Positions 38,135 through 46,529 of a DNA stretch of 64,000 bases are shown here, one piece after another. Each line of letters begins with the position of its first letter. Position 1 is the stretch's first letter. The DNA is from Undibacterium sp. YM2 (lineage in GTDB: Bacteria; Pseudomonadota; Gammaproteobacteria; Burkholderiales; Burkholderiaceae_D). The notes under the pieces were generated by a model, which did no database searches, was not told where the DNA came from, and was given only the letters and a program-made list of their open reading frames with translations. The stretch lies in NCBI RefSeq assembly GCF_009937975.1, contig NZ_AP018441.1:310001-374000 (forward strand), given 5' to 3'. Position numbers and translations under genes: made by a program.

Positions 38135-38926
38135 ATGTCCAGAATATCCCGCCTGAATTTAGCTGCATTGGCTGTACTGAGCTCCCTCACATGCATGAGC
38201 GCTCAGTTCGCCTATGCTGCCGATGAAGAGGTCGATGCCATCACGCCTTATCGTCCTTCGGTATCGAATTCTGCGCAACTGCCTGTCGCCGGGCAACTGG
38301 AACTGGAAATGGGTATCAACACCATCAAGACCGGGCCGACACAGCGCCAGAGCCTGCCTTATCTGTTCAAGCTGGCTTTTTCCAAGGAATGGGGAGTCTT
38401 GCTTGGTGGCGAAGCGTATATCATCAACGACGATGGTGCAGGCCAGCGTGACCGCGGCTTTGGCGATACCTCGCTGACGATCAAGCGGGCGTTTGTCATC
38501 AGTGACGATACTGCTTTTGGCCTGGAGTTCGGCAATAAATTCCCCACGGCCAAAGATGCATTGGGATCAGGCAAGTCAGACTGGACTTTGAATGGCATCG
38601 TCAGCCAGGATTTGGGCAAAGTACACGCTGACCTGAACCTGAACATGACACACCTGGGCTTTGCTGAAGATACAACTTCACACTGGCAAAGTGGCTTGTC
38701 AGCGTCCTTTTCTACCGAAATCAATGAAAAAATGGGCCTCACTGCAGAATGGGCCGGTTGGCACCGCTCTGGCACCAAAAACCAGGGACAGGCGCTGATC
38801 GCCCTGACCTATAGCCCCAACAAGCGGCTTACCTTTGATGCGGGCATGACCAAGGGTTTGACCAGTAATTCCCAGGACCGCTCCTGGTTTGCCGGTGTCG
38901 TCGTGCCGGTAGCCAGGCTGTGGTAA
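38135..38926 (+). CDS. Outer-membrane beta-barrel protein, MetA-like transporter family
   Basis: A 263-residue protein with a signal peptide (cut near residue 28, YA-ADEE). The body is made of alternating short strands and ends in W (VVVPVARLW), which fits an outer-membrane barrel. The pattern resembles the 'transporter' family PF13557 (MetA-pathway of phenol degradation). The substrate is unknown. It is probably co-transcribed with the Lrp-type gene. Confidence 0.72.
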   Translation: MSRISRLNLAALAVLSSLTCMSAQFAYAADEEVDAITPYRPSVSNSAQLPVAGQLELEMGINTIKTGPTQRQSLPYLFKLAFSKEWGVLLGGEAYIINDDGAGQRDRGFGDTSLTIKRAFVISDDTAFGLEFGNKFPTAKDALGSGKSDWTLNGIVSQDLGKVHADLNLNMTHLGFAEDTTSHWQSGLSASFSTEINEKMGLTAEWAGWHRSGTKNQGQALIALTYSPNKRLTFDAGMTKGLTSNSQDRSWFAGVVVPVARLW

Positions 38927-39019
38927 AGCCGCTGTAGCTGTAGCTGCGCTGGCGCAAAACCTGATTGTGACTTAGGCCGTATAATATGAGCTTGCTTTGT
39001 TTCTTGCTTTGGGAAAACC

Positions 39020-39541
39020 ATGCTGGCACCTTCTTCACCACGTAAATTTGCCATATTTTCAGTCATCGCTGCAACGGCGCTGATAGCCCTGGCTATCGCT
39101 TTTTTTATGACTTACAAGGCGAAAACACCTATGCCGGAGGTCAATTTCACCAATCTCAAAGGCGAAAAAATATCGACCCAAAGCCTGCGCGGCAAGGTCG
39201 TCATGGTGAACTTCTGGGCGACCTCTTGCGCGACTTGCGTGGCGGAGATGCCCAAGATGATAGAGACTTACAATAAATACAATAAGCAAGGCCTGGAGTT
39301 TGTCGCCGTTGCGATGAGCTATGATGCACCGAATTATGTCATCAACTATGCTGAAAGCCGCAAGTTGCCTTTCCATGTGTCCCTCGACCCACAAGGCAAG
39401 CTGGCGCAATCCTTCGGTGATGTGAAACTGACGCCGACGACCTATGTCATCGACAAGCAGGGCAATATCCTCAAACGCTATGTTGGCGAGCCATCCTTCA
39501 GTGAGTTACACAGCTTGCTGGAACAGGCACTGGCGGTCTGA
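39020..39541 (+). CDS. Membrane-anchored TlpA-family thiol-disulphide protein
   Basis: A 173-residue protein with an uncleaved N-terminal membrane anchor (about residues 10-32) and a periplasmic thioredoxin-like domain. The redox motif is FWATSCATC (C70, C73) and the cis-Pro loop LTPTTYVID. It is the second TlpA-like gene within 5 kb but differs in anchoring and active-site residues (SCATC against WCPTC), so they are not recent copies. Confidence 0.87.
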   Translation: MLAPSSPRKFAIFSVIAATALIALAIAFFMTYKAKTPMPEVNFTNLKGEKISTQSLRGKVVMVNFWATSCATCVAEMPKMIETYNKYNKQGLEFVAVAMSYDAPNYVINYAESRKLPFHVSLDPQGKLAQSFGDVKLTPTTYVIDKQGNILKRYVGEPSFSELHSLLEQALAV

Positions 39542-39565
39542 TTACCTGCTCGCCTGATGTTTTGT

Positions 39566-40102
39566 TCAGCCTTGCAGTGTTTGCCATTCAGCCCCGGCAG
39601 CAGCGAGCGCAGCCTTTAGAATTTCTGCAATTTCAGGATGGCTGATCATGCCATCCTCATTCAGCCTGGCACCGATGACCGGGACTTGTACCGACGCCGT
39701 TTCCAGTATCCTGGCTGACATCACACTCAATACTTCACGCAAGGCCGCATCTGCATGCCTGGCTCTGGGTGAGGCATTCAAGACCATCACAGGTTTATAG
39801 ACAAATACGTCGCTGCTGACGGTCCAGTCCAGGGCATTCTTGATGACACCTGTCATGCCATGCGCATACTCCGGACTGGCAATCAATATGATGTCGGAGG
39901 CGGCTATCTGTTCTTTCAAGCTCAGTACGCTGGCGGGTGGTGATAAATCCAGATCGGGGTTGAACAGGGGCAATGTTGCCATGCCTTCATAGACCTGGAT
40001 GCGGATATCCGGCGGTGCCAGGCGGCTCAGGGCTCGTATCAGCATGGCATTGAGCGAGGCAGCGCGCAGGCTGCCACAGATGGCCAGTATTTTCATTGGC
40101 AT
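39566..40102 (-). CDS. NAD(P)H-dependent FMN reductase
   Basis: A protein of about 178 residues with the flavodoxin-like fold of the FMN_red family. The phosphate-binding loop is ICGSLRAASLN near the start, and the segment ASPEYAHGMTGVIKNALDW is diagnostic for ChrR/SsuE-type reductases. The natural electron acceptor is unknown (quinone, chromate or azo compounds are possible). The start may be 40102 or 40096. No Shine-Dalgarno decides. Confidence 0.85.
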   Translation of the reverse strand: MPMKILAICGSLRAASLNAMLIRALSRLAPPDIRIQVYEGMATLPLFNPDLDLSPPASVLSLKEQIAASDIILIASPEYAHGMTGVIKNALDWTVSSDVFVYKPVMVLNASPRARHADAALREVLSVMSARILETASVQVPVIGARLNEDGMISHPEIAEILKAALAAAGAEWQTLQG

Positions 40103-40284
40103 ATTATTTTGAAAATGGATGTAATTGCAGGCATTATGCGACAAACGGGTAATGCCTGTCGTGGTCGCCCGGTGAGCAAAAAAAGCAACTGATGTGTCAA
40201 ATCATGACACAAGCGATATTATTTTATTGACCAGTAGTAATAAGCAGTCTATTTTTCAAGAAAAATAAATAAAAAGGTAAATGG

Positions 40285-41016
40285 ATGTCTGCATCATTTA
40301 GCAATGACGAAATAGAGGATAAATTTTTCCTGTTGGGGCAGAGAGAAATTCTGGGCATTTTGAATGATCTTTCGCACAGGCGCGAACCGGTCACTGTCTA
40401 TTTTAACGAGGGTCGCGAATTCATCGTGACCCTGATACTCTCAGCCAGGGATGATGGCCTGGTATTTGATATCGGTGGCGATGCGCGCGCCAATAAACTG
40501 CTGGAAAAAGCCAGTTCCTGTGTTTTTCTGGCCAGGCCGGACGGCATACGCGTGCAGTTTACCGGGCTCAACCCCCAGCGTTTCAGTTGGGGCAACCAGG
40601 ATGCCTTTTGGGTGCCAATACCGGCTCGTGTCGTGCGCATGCAGCGCCGCGAGTATTTTCGCAATGAATTGCCCATCGTCGATCCGCTCAAGGTCAGGCT
40701 GTATGATGAAAAAGGCGAGACCCTGGCATACTGGCCCATCTTTGATTTGTGCGTGGGCGGGCTGAGCGTGCAAGTGTCGGGCCCGCCGGAAGTCAAGGTG
40801 CAGGACCGCATCGCCAAATTGCATATCGTGCTGGGCATACGCAATGTCGTGCGCTGCGAAGGCATAGTGCGTCACGTCACCCAGATAGAAAAAAGCAGGC
40901 AGGGCAAATACCGCATAGGGATCAGTTTCCAGAACCTGCCGCATGATATGGATGTCGCCATACAGCGTCATATCAACCAGCTTGAATATGAGCGGCGCAA
41001 GTTGTTGCCAAAATAA
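40285..41016 (+). CDS. ycgR: YcgR-like flagellar brake protein with PilZ domain
   Basis: A 243-residue protein with an N-terminal YcgR domain (about residues 10-110) and a C-terminal PilZ domain that binds cyclic di-GMP. The arginine motif RREYFR is at 121-126. The second motif, normally DxSxxG, reads DLCVGG (154-159), so the serine is a cysteine. In enterobacteria YcgR slows the flagellar motor when c-di-GMP is high. No flagellar genes are in the window. Confidence 0.87.
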   Translation: MSASFSNDEIEDKFFLLGQREILGILNDLSHRREPVTVYFNEGREFIVTLILSARDDGLVFDIGGDARANKLLEKASSCVFLARPDGIRVQFTGLNPQRFSWGNQDAFWVPIPARVVRMQRREYFRNELPIVDPLKVRLYDEKGETLAYWPIFDLCVGGLSVQVSGPPEVKVQDRIAKLHIVLGIRNVVRCEGIVRHVTQIEKSRQGKYRIGISFQNLPHDMDVAIQRHINQLEYERRKLLPK

Positions 41017-41059
41017 ACACCGCAAGCCTGAGTACTACACCCGTGACAATGCTGCTTGT

Positions 41060-43642
41060 TCAGGCTTTCGTCTTGCTATTTGCAAATACCCTGAGAGCCG
41101 CCATCAGGCTGATGCACAGCAGCGCTGCAAGCAGGCTGATGGCCAGGTCAGTCAAGGGTAATCTGGCAAAATAAAACAGCCTGGCTAACCCAGGCAAAAG
41201 CAGCGCCAGAGATAGCACCGCCATGGCACCAGTCACCACCCACCACAACACTGGGTTGGGCAGACGCAGACTATGCAAAATATTGGCAGATAAACTGCGG
41301 TTGATAAAGATCAGACCGATATTACCTGTCACCATGGCTGTGAATGCCATAGCCCTGGCCTGATTCACTTCCATTTGTTGTAGGGCGAGGTAGTAAATCG
41401 TCAGTATGGTCAGCAATAATGCCGATCCTTGCAGCAAGCCCTTGAACAAGGTTTTACGATTGAAAATTGTCGCCCTGGTGGCCCGCGGCGGCTTTTGCAT
41501 GACATCGTTTTCTTCCACTTCGGCCTCAAATACCAGTGAACAGGTAGGGTCGATAATGAGTTGCAAAAACAAGATATGCACAGGCATCAACATGACGGGC
41601 CAGCCCAGCATGACGGGGATAACTGACATGCCAATCACGGGGATGTGAACGGCAACGATAAAACAAATGGTTTTCCTGAGGTTGTCAAATATCCTGCGGC
41701 CTGATTTGACGGCTGCCACGATAGAAGAGAACTCATCGTCCAGCAACACCAGGGCCGCAGATTCACGCGCCACATCCGTGCCCCGCTTGCCCATCGCTAT
41801 TCCTATATTTGCAGCTTTCAGTGCCGGTGCATCGTTCACACCATCACCGGTCATGGCAACGACTTCTCCCGCGGCTTTGTAGGCATTCACCAGGCGCAAT
41901 TTTTGTTCAGGCGCGACCCGGCAAAATATGGCGACATCAGCAATGCGTTGCTGCAATTGCGCTTCATCCATCTCATTGAGTTCTGCACCGGTGATTACGC
42001 CACCGGTCACTGGCAAGCCACACTGTGCCGCGATATTTTTTGCGGTTGCCGGGTAATCACCGGTAATCATCACGACCCGTATCCCGGCCGTCTGGCATTC
42101 ATGGATGGCTGCCGGTACACCAGCACGTACCGGGTCTGCCATGGCAATCAGGCCAACCAGTTCAAAATCAAAATCATGCTGAATGTCGGGTAGTTCATCT
42201 TGCATCGTGTTCTCGATGACGATAGGCGCATGGGCAGCCTTGAATTTTGCTTTGGCGACACCGAGTACACGCAGCCCTTTTTCAGCCATCAGGTTGACTT
42301 GTTTCAACAATGCCTCTGCGTCGGCGGGCGGCAAGTGACAAAGATCGGCAACTGCCTCGGGCGCGCCCTTGGTGGCAATGACATACTGTTCCCTGTCTTC
42401 TGAAGCCCAGACTCTGGACATGGCCAGCAATTCCTTTGACAGGGGATACTCTTCAACCAGTCCCCAGCCTGCGTGCAAATGCTCAGTCCTGCTGAGCATG
42501 TTTATTCCTGCACCTTGAATGGCTACCTCCATCGGGTCAAAAGGCTCACGGTGACTGGCCAGAATGGCGTACTCCAGCACCTCATGAAACTCTTCCGGTA
42601 ATTCAGCTCTTGGTTGCTGGCAGTCAATGAGCTTATTTCCTGCGAATAATTGCACGACTTCCATTTTATTTTGCGTCAGTGTGCCGGTTTTATCCGTACA
42701 GAGCACCGTCGTTGCACCTAGCGTTTCTATGGCTGGTACTCTTCGCGTCAATACCTGTTGCCTGGCCATGCGCCATGCGCCTATACCCAGGAAGAGCGTT
42801 AATACGACAGGCAATTCTTCTGGTATCAGGGCCATCGCAAACGTAAGGCCTATCAACACCCCATCCAGCCAGAGCTGGCGGCTGTATCCATACCAGAGTG
42901 CCAATAGCACAGCCATGCCCAGGCTGGAGAAGGCGACATATTTGACGACCTTGCGGGTTTCCACTTGCACCCGTGTAGGTTCGATGTCGACTGATGATAA
43001 GGCTGCGCCTATCTTGCCTATGGCAGTCTGGCCACCGGTTGCCAGCACTTGCGCCAGTCCTTTACCTTGCACCACCAGACTGCCAGAAAAGACAAAAGGC
43101 GTATCTTCGCCACCAGCCTGCTCCATCGCCGCTGGTGAAACTTCCTGGGCAGCTTTGTTGACCGGAACAGATTCACCGGTCAGCAGGGATTCATCGACAG
43201 TCAAGTTCAGGCAAGACAACAAGACCGCATCTGCAGCTATCCTGTCGCCTTCTGCCAGTACCAGCACGTCACCAGGAACCACTTCACGGCCTGCGATGCG
43301 TATTTGTTGGCCATCCCTGATGACCAGCGCTCTTGGGCTGGATAAATCACGTAAGGCCTCAAGTGCACGCTCAGTCTTGTGTTCCTGATAAAAGGTGATA
43401 GAGATGATGACAAACACAAAAGCCAGCAATACCAGCGCTTCATGCAAGTCGCCGAGTAACAGGTAAATGCTGCCGCAGGCGATCAGCAGCAGAAGCATAG
43501 GTTCGCTTAATACCGTCCAGGCAATTGCCCAGATATTGCGTGGCCTGGCTGATGGCAACTCATTAGGGCCGACAGCCTGCAGCCGCTCTTTTGCGATGGC
43601 AGAACTCAGTCCTGTGGTTGCTGTGAGCTCAGGTGTCGCCAT
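41060..43642 (-). CDS. P2-type cation-transporting ATPase
   Basis: An 860-residue inner-membrane pump related to Ca2+ ATPases. It has TGES (155-158), the PEELP motif of membrane helix 4 (274-278), the phosphorylated Asp317 in CTDKTGTLT and MTGDGVNDAP. The C-terminal group of helices includes the segment LMPVHILFLQLIIDP, which in Ca2+ pumps holds ligands. Ion selectivity (Ca2+, Mn2+ or other) cannot be fixed by eye. It is divergent from an AraC regulator with a 261-base gap (43643-43903) in which no gene was seen. Confidence 0.93.
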   Translation of the reverse strand: MATPELTATTGLSSAIAKERLQAVGPNELPSARPRNIWAIAWTVLSEPMLLLLIACGSIYLLLGDLHEALVLLAFVFVIISITFYQEHKTERALEALRDLSSPRALVIRDGQQIRIAGREVVPGDVLVLAEGDRIAADAVLLSCLNLTVDESLLTGESVPVNKAAQEVSPAAMEQAGGEDTPFVFSGSLVVQGKGLAQVLATGGQTAIGKIGAALSSVDIEPTRVQVETRKVVKYVAFSSLGMAVLLALWYGYSRQLWLDGVLIGLTFAMALIPEELPVVLTLFLGIGAWRMARQQVLTRRVPAIETLGATTVLCTDKTGTLTQNKMEVVQLFAGNKLIDCQQPRAELPEEFHEVLEYAILASHREPFDPMEVAIQGAGINMLSRTEHLHAGWGLVEEYPLSKELLAMSRVWASEDREQYVIATKGAPEAVADLCHLPPADAEALLKQVNLMAEKGLRVLGVAKAKFKAAHAPIVIENTMQDELPDIQHDFDFELVGLIAMADPVRAGVPAAIHECQTAGIRVVMITGDYPATAKNIAAQCGLPVTGGVITGAELNEMDEAQLQQRIADVAIFCRVAPEQKLRLVNAYKAAGEVVAMTGDGVNDAPALKAANIGIAMGKRGTDVARESAALVLLDDEFSSIVAAVKSGRRIFDNLRKTICFIVAVHIPVIGMSVIPVMLGWPVMLMPVHILFLQLIIDPTCSLVFEAEVEENDVMQKPPRATRATIFNRKTLFKGLLQGSALLLTILTIYYLALQQMEVNQARAMAFTAMVTGNIGLIFINRSLSANILHSLRLPNPVLWWVVTGAMAVLSLALLLPGLARLFYFARLPLTDLAISLLAALLCISLMAALRVFANSKTKA

Positions 43643-43903
43643 GGATACGCCTGTCAGTGATAGTTAAGGGTTACAGCTTTACAGAGATAAGCAGGCTGGT
43701 ATATTGATCAATCTCAAGACTGTCGCAATGAATCAGAAAATGGTGTTTTCTTCTCATTGCCAGTAACTTCAGCAATAGCTTGTTCAGTAAAAGCGCTTAA
43801 ATCAAAATCATCATTCAGCAAAGTCAGGATAAGCTACAAGTTGTGCTTGTAATACTGTTTCAGGAATTTTATAACACTGCCCATACCATACCGGCTTTCA
43901 ATC

Positions 43904-44758
43904 ATGTCTTTAGTGCTGCGTACTCTTTTTCAAAGCGAACTGCTGTCCATACGACATGGCGTGGCAAGACCTGCGCCTGATGATAGCAAGGAACTCGAGT
44001 GCGAGACCGCTGACCTGGTATTACTTCCCATCGCTGGCGTGCTGGCCAAGCATGACGGCCCGAAACAGCATGTCATTGCGAATGCCAACCATGCGATTTT
44101 CCTGGGAACAGGCCAGCCTTACCGCATCACCTTCCCCGGCGATATAGGCGACGAGGCTCTGGTACTGGATTTTTCAAAGGAAGCACTCATGCAAATGCTG
44201 GTCGATGCCGCAGGCGTGCAGCAATTGTATGCCCCGGTATTGAGGCCGCATAGCCTGTTGCCACCAGCCAGCGTGCTGAGCCGCGAACTTTTGTGGCGAC
44301 ATTTGCATGAGCCCATCATTGATACTCTGGCAGTACAGGAAATCAGCGTTGCGGTACTGACTGCCTCTGTGCAGGCAGCCTGTTTTGAACGCCAGCAACT
44401 GGATCGTGCCAGGCATACCCAGACGCAACGGCGCAGACGCCAGCAGGTTGAAGCTGTCAAGGAACTGATCTCGCTGTATCCCCAGCAGGAGTGGGCGCTT
44501 GATGAGCTGGCCCGTCAGGTGCATGCCTCACCATTTCACCTGTCCCGGGTATTCAGGGAAGAAGTCGGTTTGCCTGTTCACCGCTACCTGATACGTACCC
44601 GCCTGACGGCAGCTCTGCGCGCAATGCGGGCAAGCTGCCATGACCTGACGCAGATCGCTCATGCATGTGGTTTTGCCAGCCACAGTCATTTCACGTCCAG
44701 CTTCCGTTCTGTTTTCGGCATGACGCCCAGCCAATCCCGGCAACGCAGCATGATTTGA
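43904..44758 (+). CDS. AraC family transcriptional regulator
   Basis: A 284-residue regulator with an N-terminal cupin-like sensing part and a C-terminal double helix-turn-helix (about residues 185-280), seen in WALDELARQVHASPFHLSRV and LTQIAHACGFASHSHFTSSF. The effector is unknown. Its divergent neighbour is the P-type ATPase and its downstream neighbour is livM, so either could be a target. Confidence 0.88.
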   Translation: MSLVLRTLFQSELLSIRHGVARPAPDDSKELECETADLVLLPIAGVLAKHDGPKQHVIANANHAIFLGTGQPYRITFPGDIGDEALVLDFSKEALMQMLVDAAGVQQLYAPVLRPHSLLPPASVLSRELLWRHLHEPIIDTLAVQEISVAVLTASVQAACFERQQLDRARHTQTQRRRRQQVEAVKELISLYPQQEWALDELARQVHASPFHLSRVFREEVGLPVHRYLIRTRLTAALRAMRASCHDLTQIAHACGFASHSHFTSSFRSVFGMTPSQSRQRSMI

Positions 44759-44855
44759 GTAAGGCGTGAGGGGCAAGATTTGAGCAAGATATTGGTAGCG
44801 CCAGGTAAGGCGGGCATTTAAGCTATGCTGGATAGTTAACTTCCGGTAAGCGCAG

Positions 44856-46034
44856 ATGTCCCATTACTTTGATACCAGGACCAACCCCCGTCAGGCATAC
44901 CCGATACTGGCACTGCTTGTCACGCTGATGCTGGTTTTTCCTTTCGTTGCCATGCAATTTGGCAATGCCTGGGTGCGTATCGTGGATTTTGCCTTGCTGT
45001 ATATCATGCTGGCGCTAGGTCTGAATATCGTCGTCGGTTTTGCCGGTTTGCTGGATCTTGGCTATGTCGCCTTCTATGCCATGGGTGCCTACATGACGGC
45101 CTTGCTGGCGTCACCGCACTTTGCCATCCTGCTGGAATCCGTGATCAACAACTTCCCCTTGCTGGGCCAGACCCTGCTGTGGCTATACGGGCCGGAAATC
45201 GCCGCGCACGGCATACATTTGTCAGTATGGGTCATCGTTCCGCTGGGGGCAGCACTGGCTGCAGTGCTGGGGGCATTGCTCGGTGCGCCTACCCTCAAAT
45301 TGCGTGGTGATTACCTGGCTGTCGTGACCCTGGGCTTTGGAGAAATTGTCCGTATCTTCATCATCAACCTGAACTCGCCTATCAATATCACCAATGGCCC
45401 CAAGGGCATCAACATGGTGGATCATATCCGCATCTTTGGCGTGTCACTGGGTGGTGAGCCTGGGTCGCAGGCGACAGTCTATTTTGCCGGCTTTTCCATG
45501 CCATCTGTGAATGCCTATTACTTTCTCTTCCTGGGACTTTGTGCCAGCATTATCTTCGTCACTGTGCGCCTGCATGATTCACGGCTGGGGCGCGCCTTTG
45601 TCGCCATCCGTGAAGATGAAACTGCAGCCGTTGCCATGGGCATCAATACCCGCAATATCAAATTACTGGCGTTTGCCATGGGCGCATCCTTTGGCGGCGT
45701 GGCAGGCGCCATGTTTGCCGCCTTCCAGGGTTATGTGTCACCAGAATCGTTTTCCTTGGGTGAATCGGTGTCCATCCTGTCCATGGTGATACTGGGGGGC
45801 ATAGGTCATATCCCTGGCGTGATTCTGGGGGCAGTGCTGCTGGTGTTATTGCCCGAATTACTGCGTTATCTGGTGCCACCGCTGCAGCAACAGCTGTTCG
45901 GCCACATGCTGATAGAGCCCGAAGTCTTGCGGCAATTATTGCTGGGCCTGACCATGGTCATCGTCATGCTCAAGCGCCCGGCAGGTCTGTGGCCTGCGCC
46001 CAGGCATGAAGACCGCGCGCTTTCTCAAGCTTGA
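44856..46034 (+). CDS. livM: Branched-chain amino acid ABC transporter permease LivM
   Basis: A 392-residue inner-membrane permease with about ten helices and the family segments LALGLNIVVGFAGLLDLGYVAF, RGDYLAVVTLGFGEIVRI and the ATPase-contact loop RLGRAFVAIREDETAA. LivM works with LivH, LivG, LivF and a binding protein. None of these is next to it, which is unusual. The gene ends 90 bases before the BlaI-type gene. Confidence 0.92.
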   Translation: MSHYFDTRTNPRQAYPILALLVTLMLVFPFVAMQFGNAWVRIVDFALLYIMLALGLNIVVGFAGLLDLGYVAFYAMGAYMTALLASPHFAILLESVINNFPLLGQTLLWLYGPEIAAHGIHLSVWVIVPLGAALAAVLGALLGAPTLKLRGDYLAVVTLGFGEIVRIFIINLNSPINITNGPKGINMVDHIRIFGVSLGGEPGSQATVYFAGFSMPSVNAYYFLFLGLCASIIFVTVRLHDSRLGRAFVAIREDETAAVAMGINTRNIKLLAFAMGASFGGVAGAMFAAFQGYVSPESFSLGESVSILSMVILGGIGHIPGVILGAVLLVLLPELLRYLVPPLQQQLFGHMLIEPEVLRQLLLGLTMVIVMLKRPAGLWPAPRHEDRALSQA

Positions 46035-46050
46035 ACAAGCATCTGCATAA

Positions 46051-46095
46051 CTAGAAAAATCTAGAAAAAAAGTTCTAGACAAAAGTTTCTAGAAC
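46051..46095 (+). promoter_or_regulatory. Phased CTAG repeats, candidate BlaI-type operator
   Basis: CTAG occurs at 46051, 46061, 46075 and 46089, with A-rich spacers. The last two form TCTAGA palindromes exactly 14 bases apart, the outer bases extending the symmetry (GTTCTAGA and TTTCTAGAAC). They lie 30-75 bases before the blaI-like start. BlaI/MecI dimers bind paired inverted repeats, so this is a likely autoregulatory operator, although the core differs from the known TACA/TGTA. Confidence 0.6.
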
Positions 46096-46124
46096 ATTTA
46101 TTCTGCATCCATTGTTTAATCCGG

Positions 46125-46529
46125 ATGCTGAATATGTCTCCTGCTGTTGCAAAATCATCTATCCCCAAGCCCACGGCATCTGAGCTTAATTTGCTCAAGG
46201 TGCTGTGGCAGCATGGCCCCATGAGCGCCAAGCAATTGCATGAAACCATACAGGACGAGCGCCCCGACCTGGCCTATGCCACGGTCTTGCGTCACCTGCA
46301 AATCATGCACGGCAAGGGTATATTGACGCGGGATGAAAGCCAGCGCTCGCATGTATATGCCCCCTCGCAAGAGCAGGATTCGCTGCAAACCAATTTGCTC
46401 AAGGACATGATACAAAAAGTCTTTGCCGGTTCTGGCAAGGCTCTGGTGCTGGCTGCCTTGCGCGGCCATGTCACGGATAAAGAACGTGATGAAATCGAAC
46501 AGATCATGCAGGATGAGAAAAAATCATGA
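46125..46529 (+). CDS. BlaI/MecI/CopY family repressor
   Basis: A 134-residue repressor with an N-terminal winged helix (about residues 15-80: LNLLKVLWQHGPMSAKQLHE and LAYATVLRHLQIMHGKGILT) and a C-terminal dimerisation part that relatives lose when cleaved by the BlaR1 protease. The stop overlaps the start of the M56-S11 gene by four bases. This coupling of repressor and sensor-protease is the BlaI-BlaR1 arrangement. An alternative start is 46134. Confidence 0.9.
   Translation: MLNMSPAVAKSSIPKPTASELNLLKVLWQHGPMSAKQLHETIQDERPDLAYATVLRHLQIMHGKGILTRDESQRSHVYAPSQEQDSLQTNLLKDMIQKVFAGSGKALVLAALRGHVTDKERDEIEQIMQDEKKS

Noticed and set aside
42627..43388. 253-residue open frame antisense to the P-type ATPase
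   Set aside because: Ser/Thr/Pro-rich shadow frame inside a clear gene.
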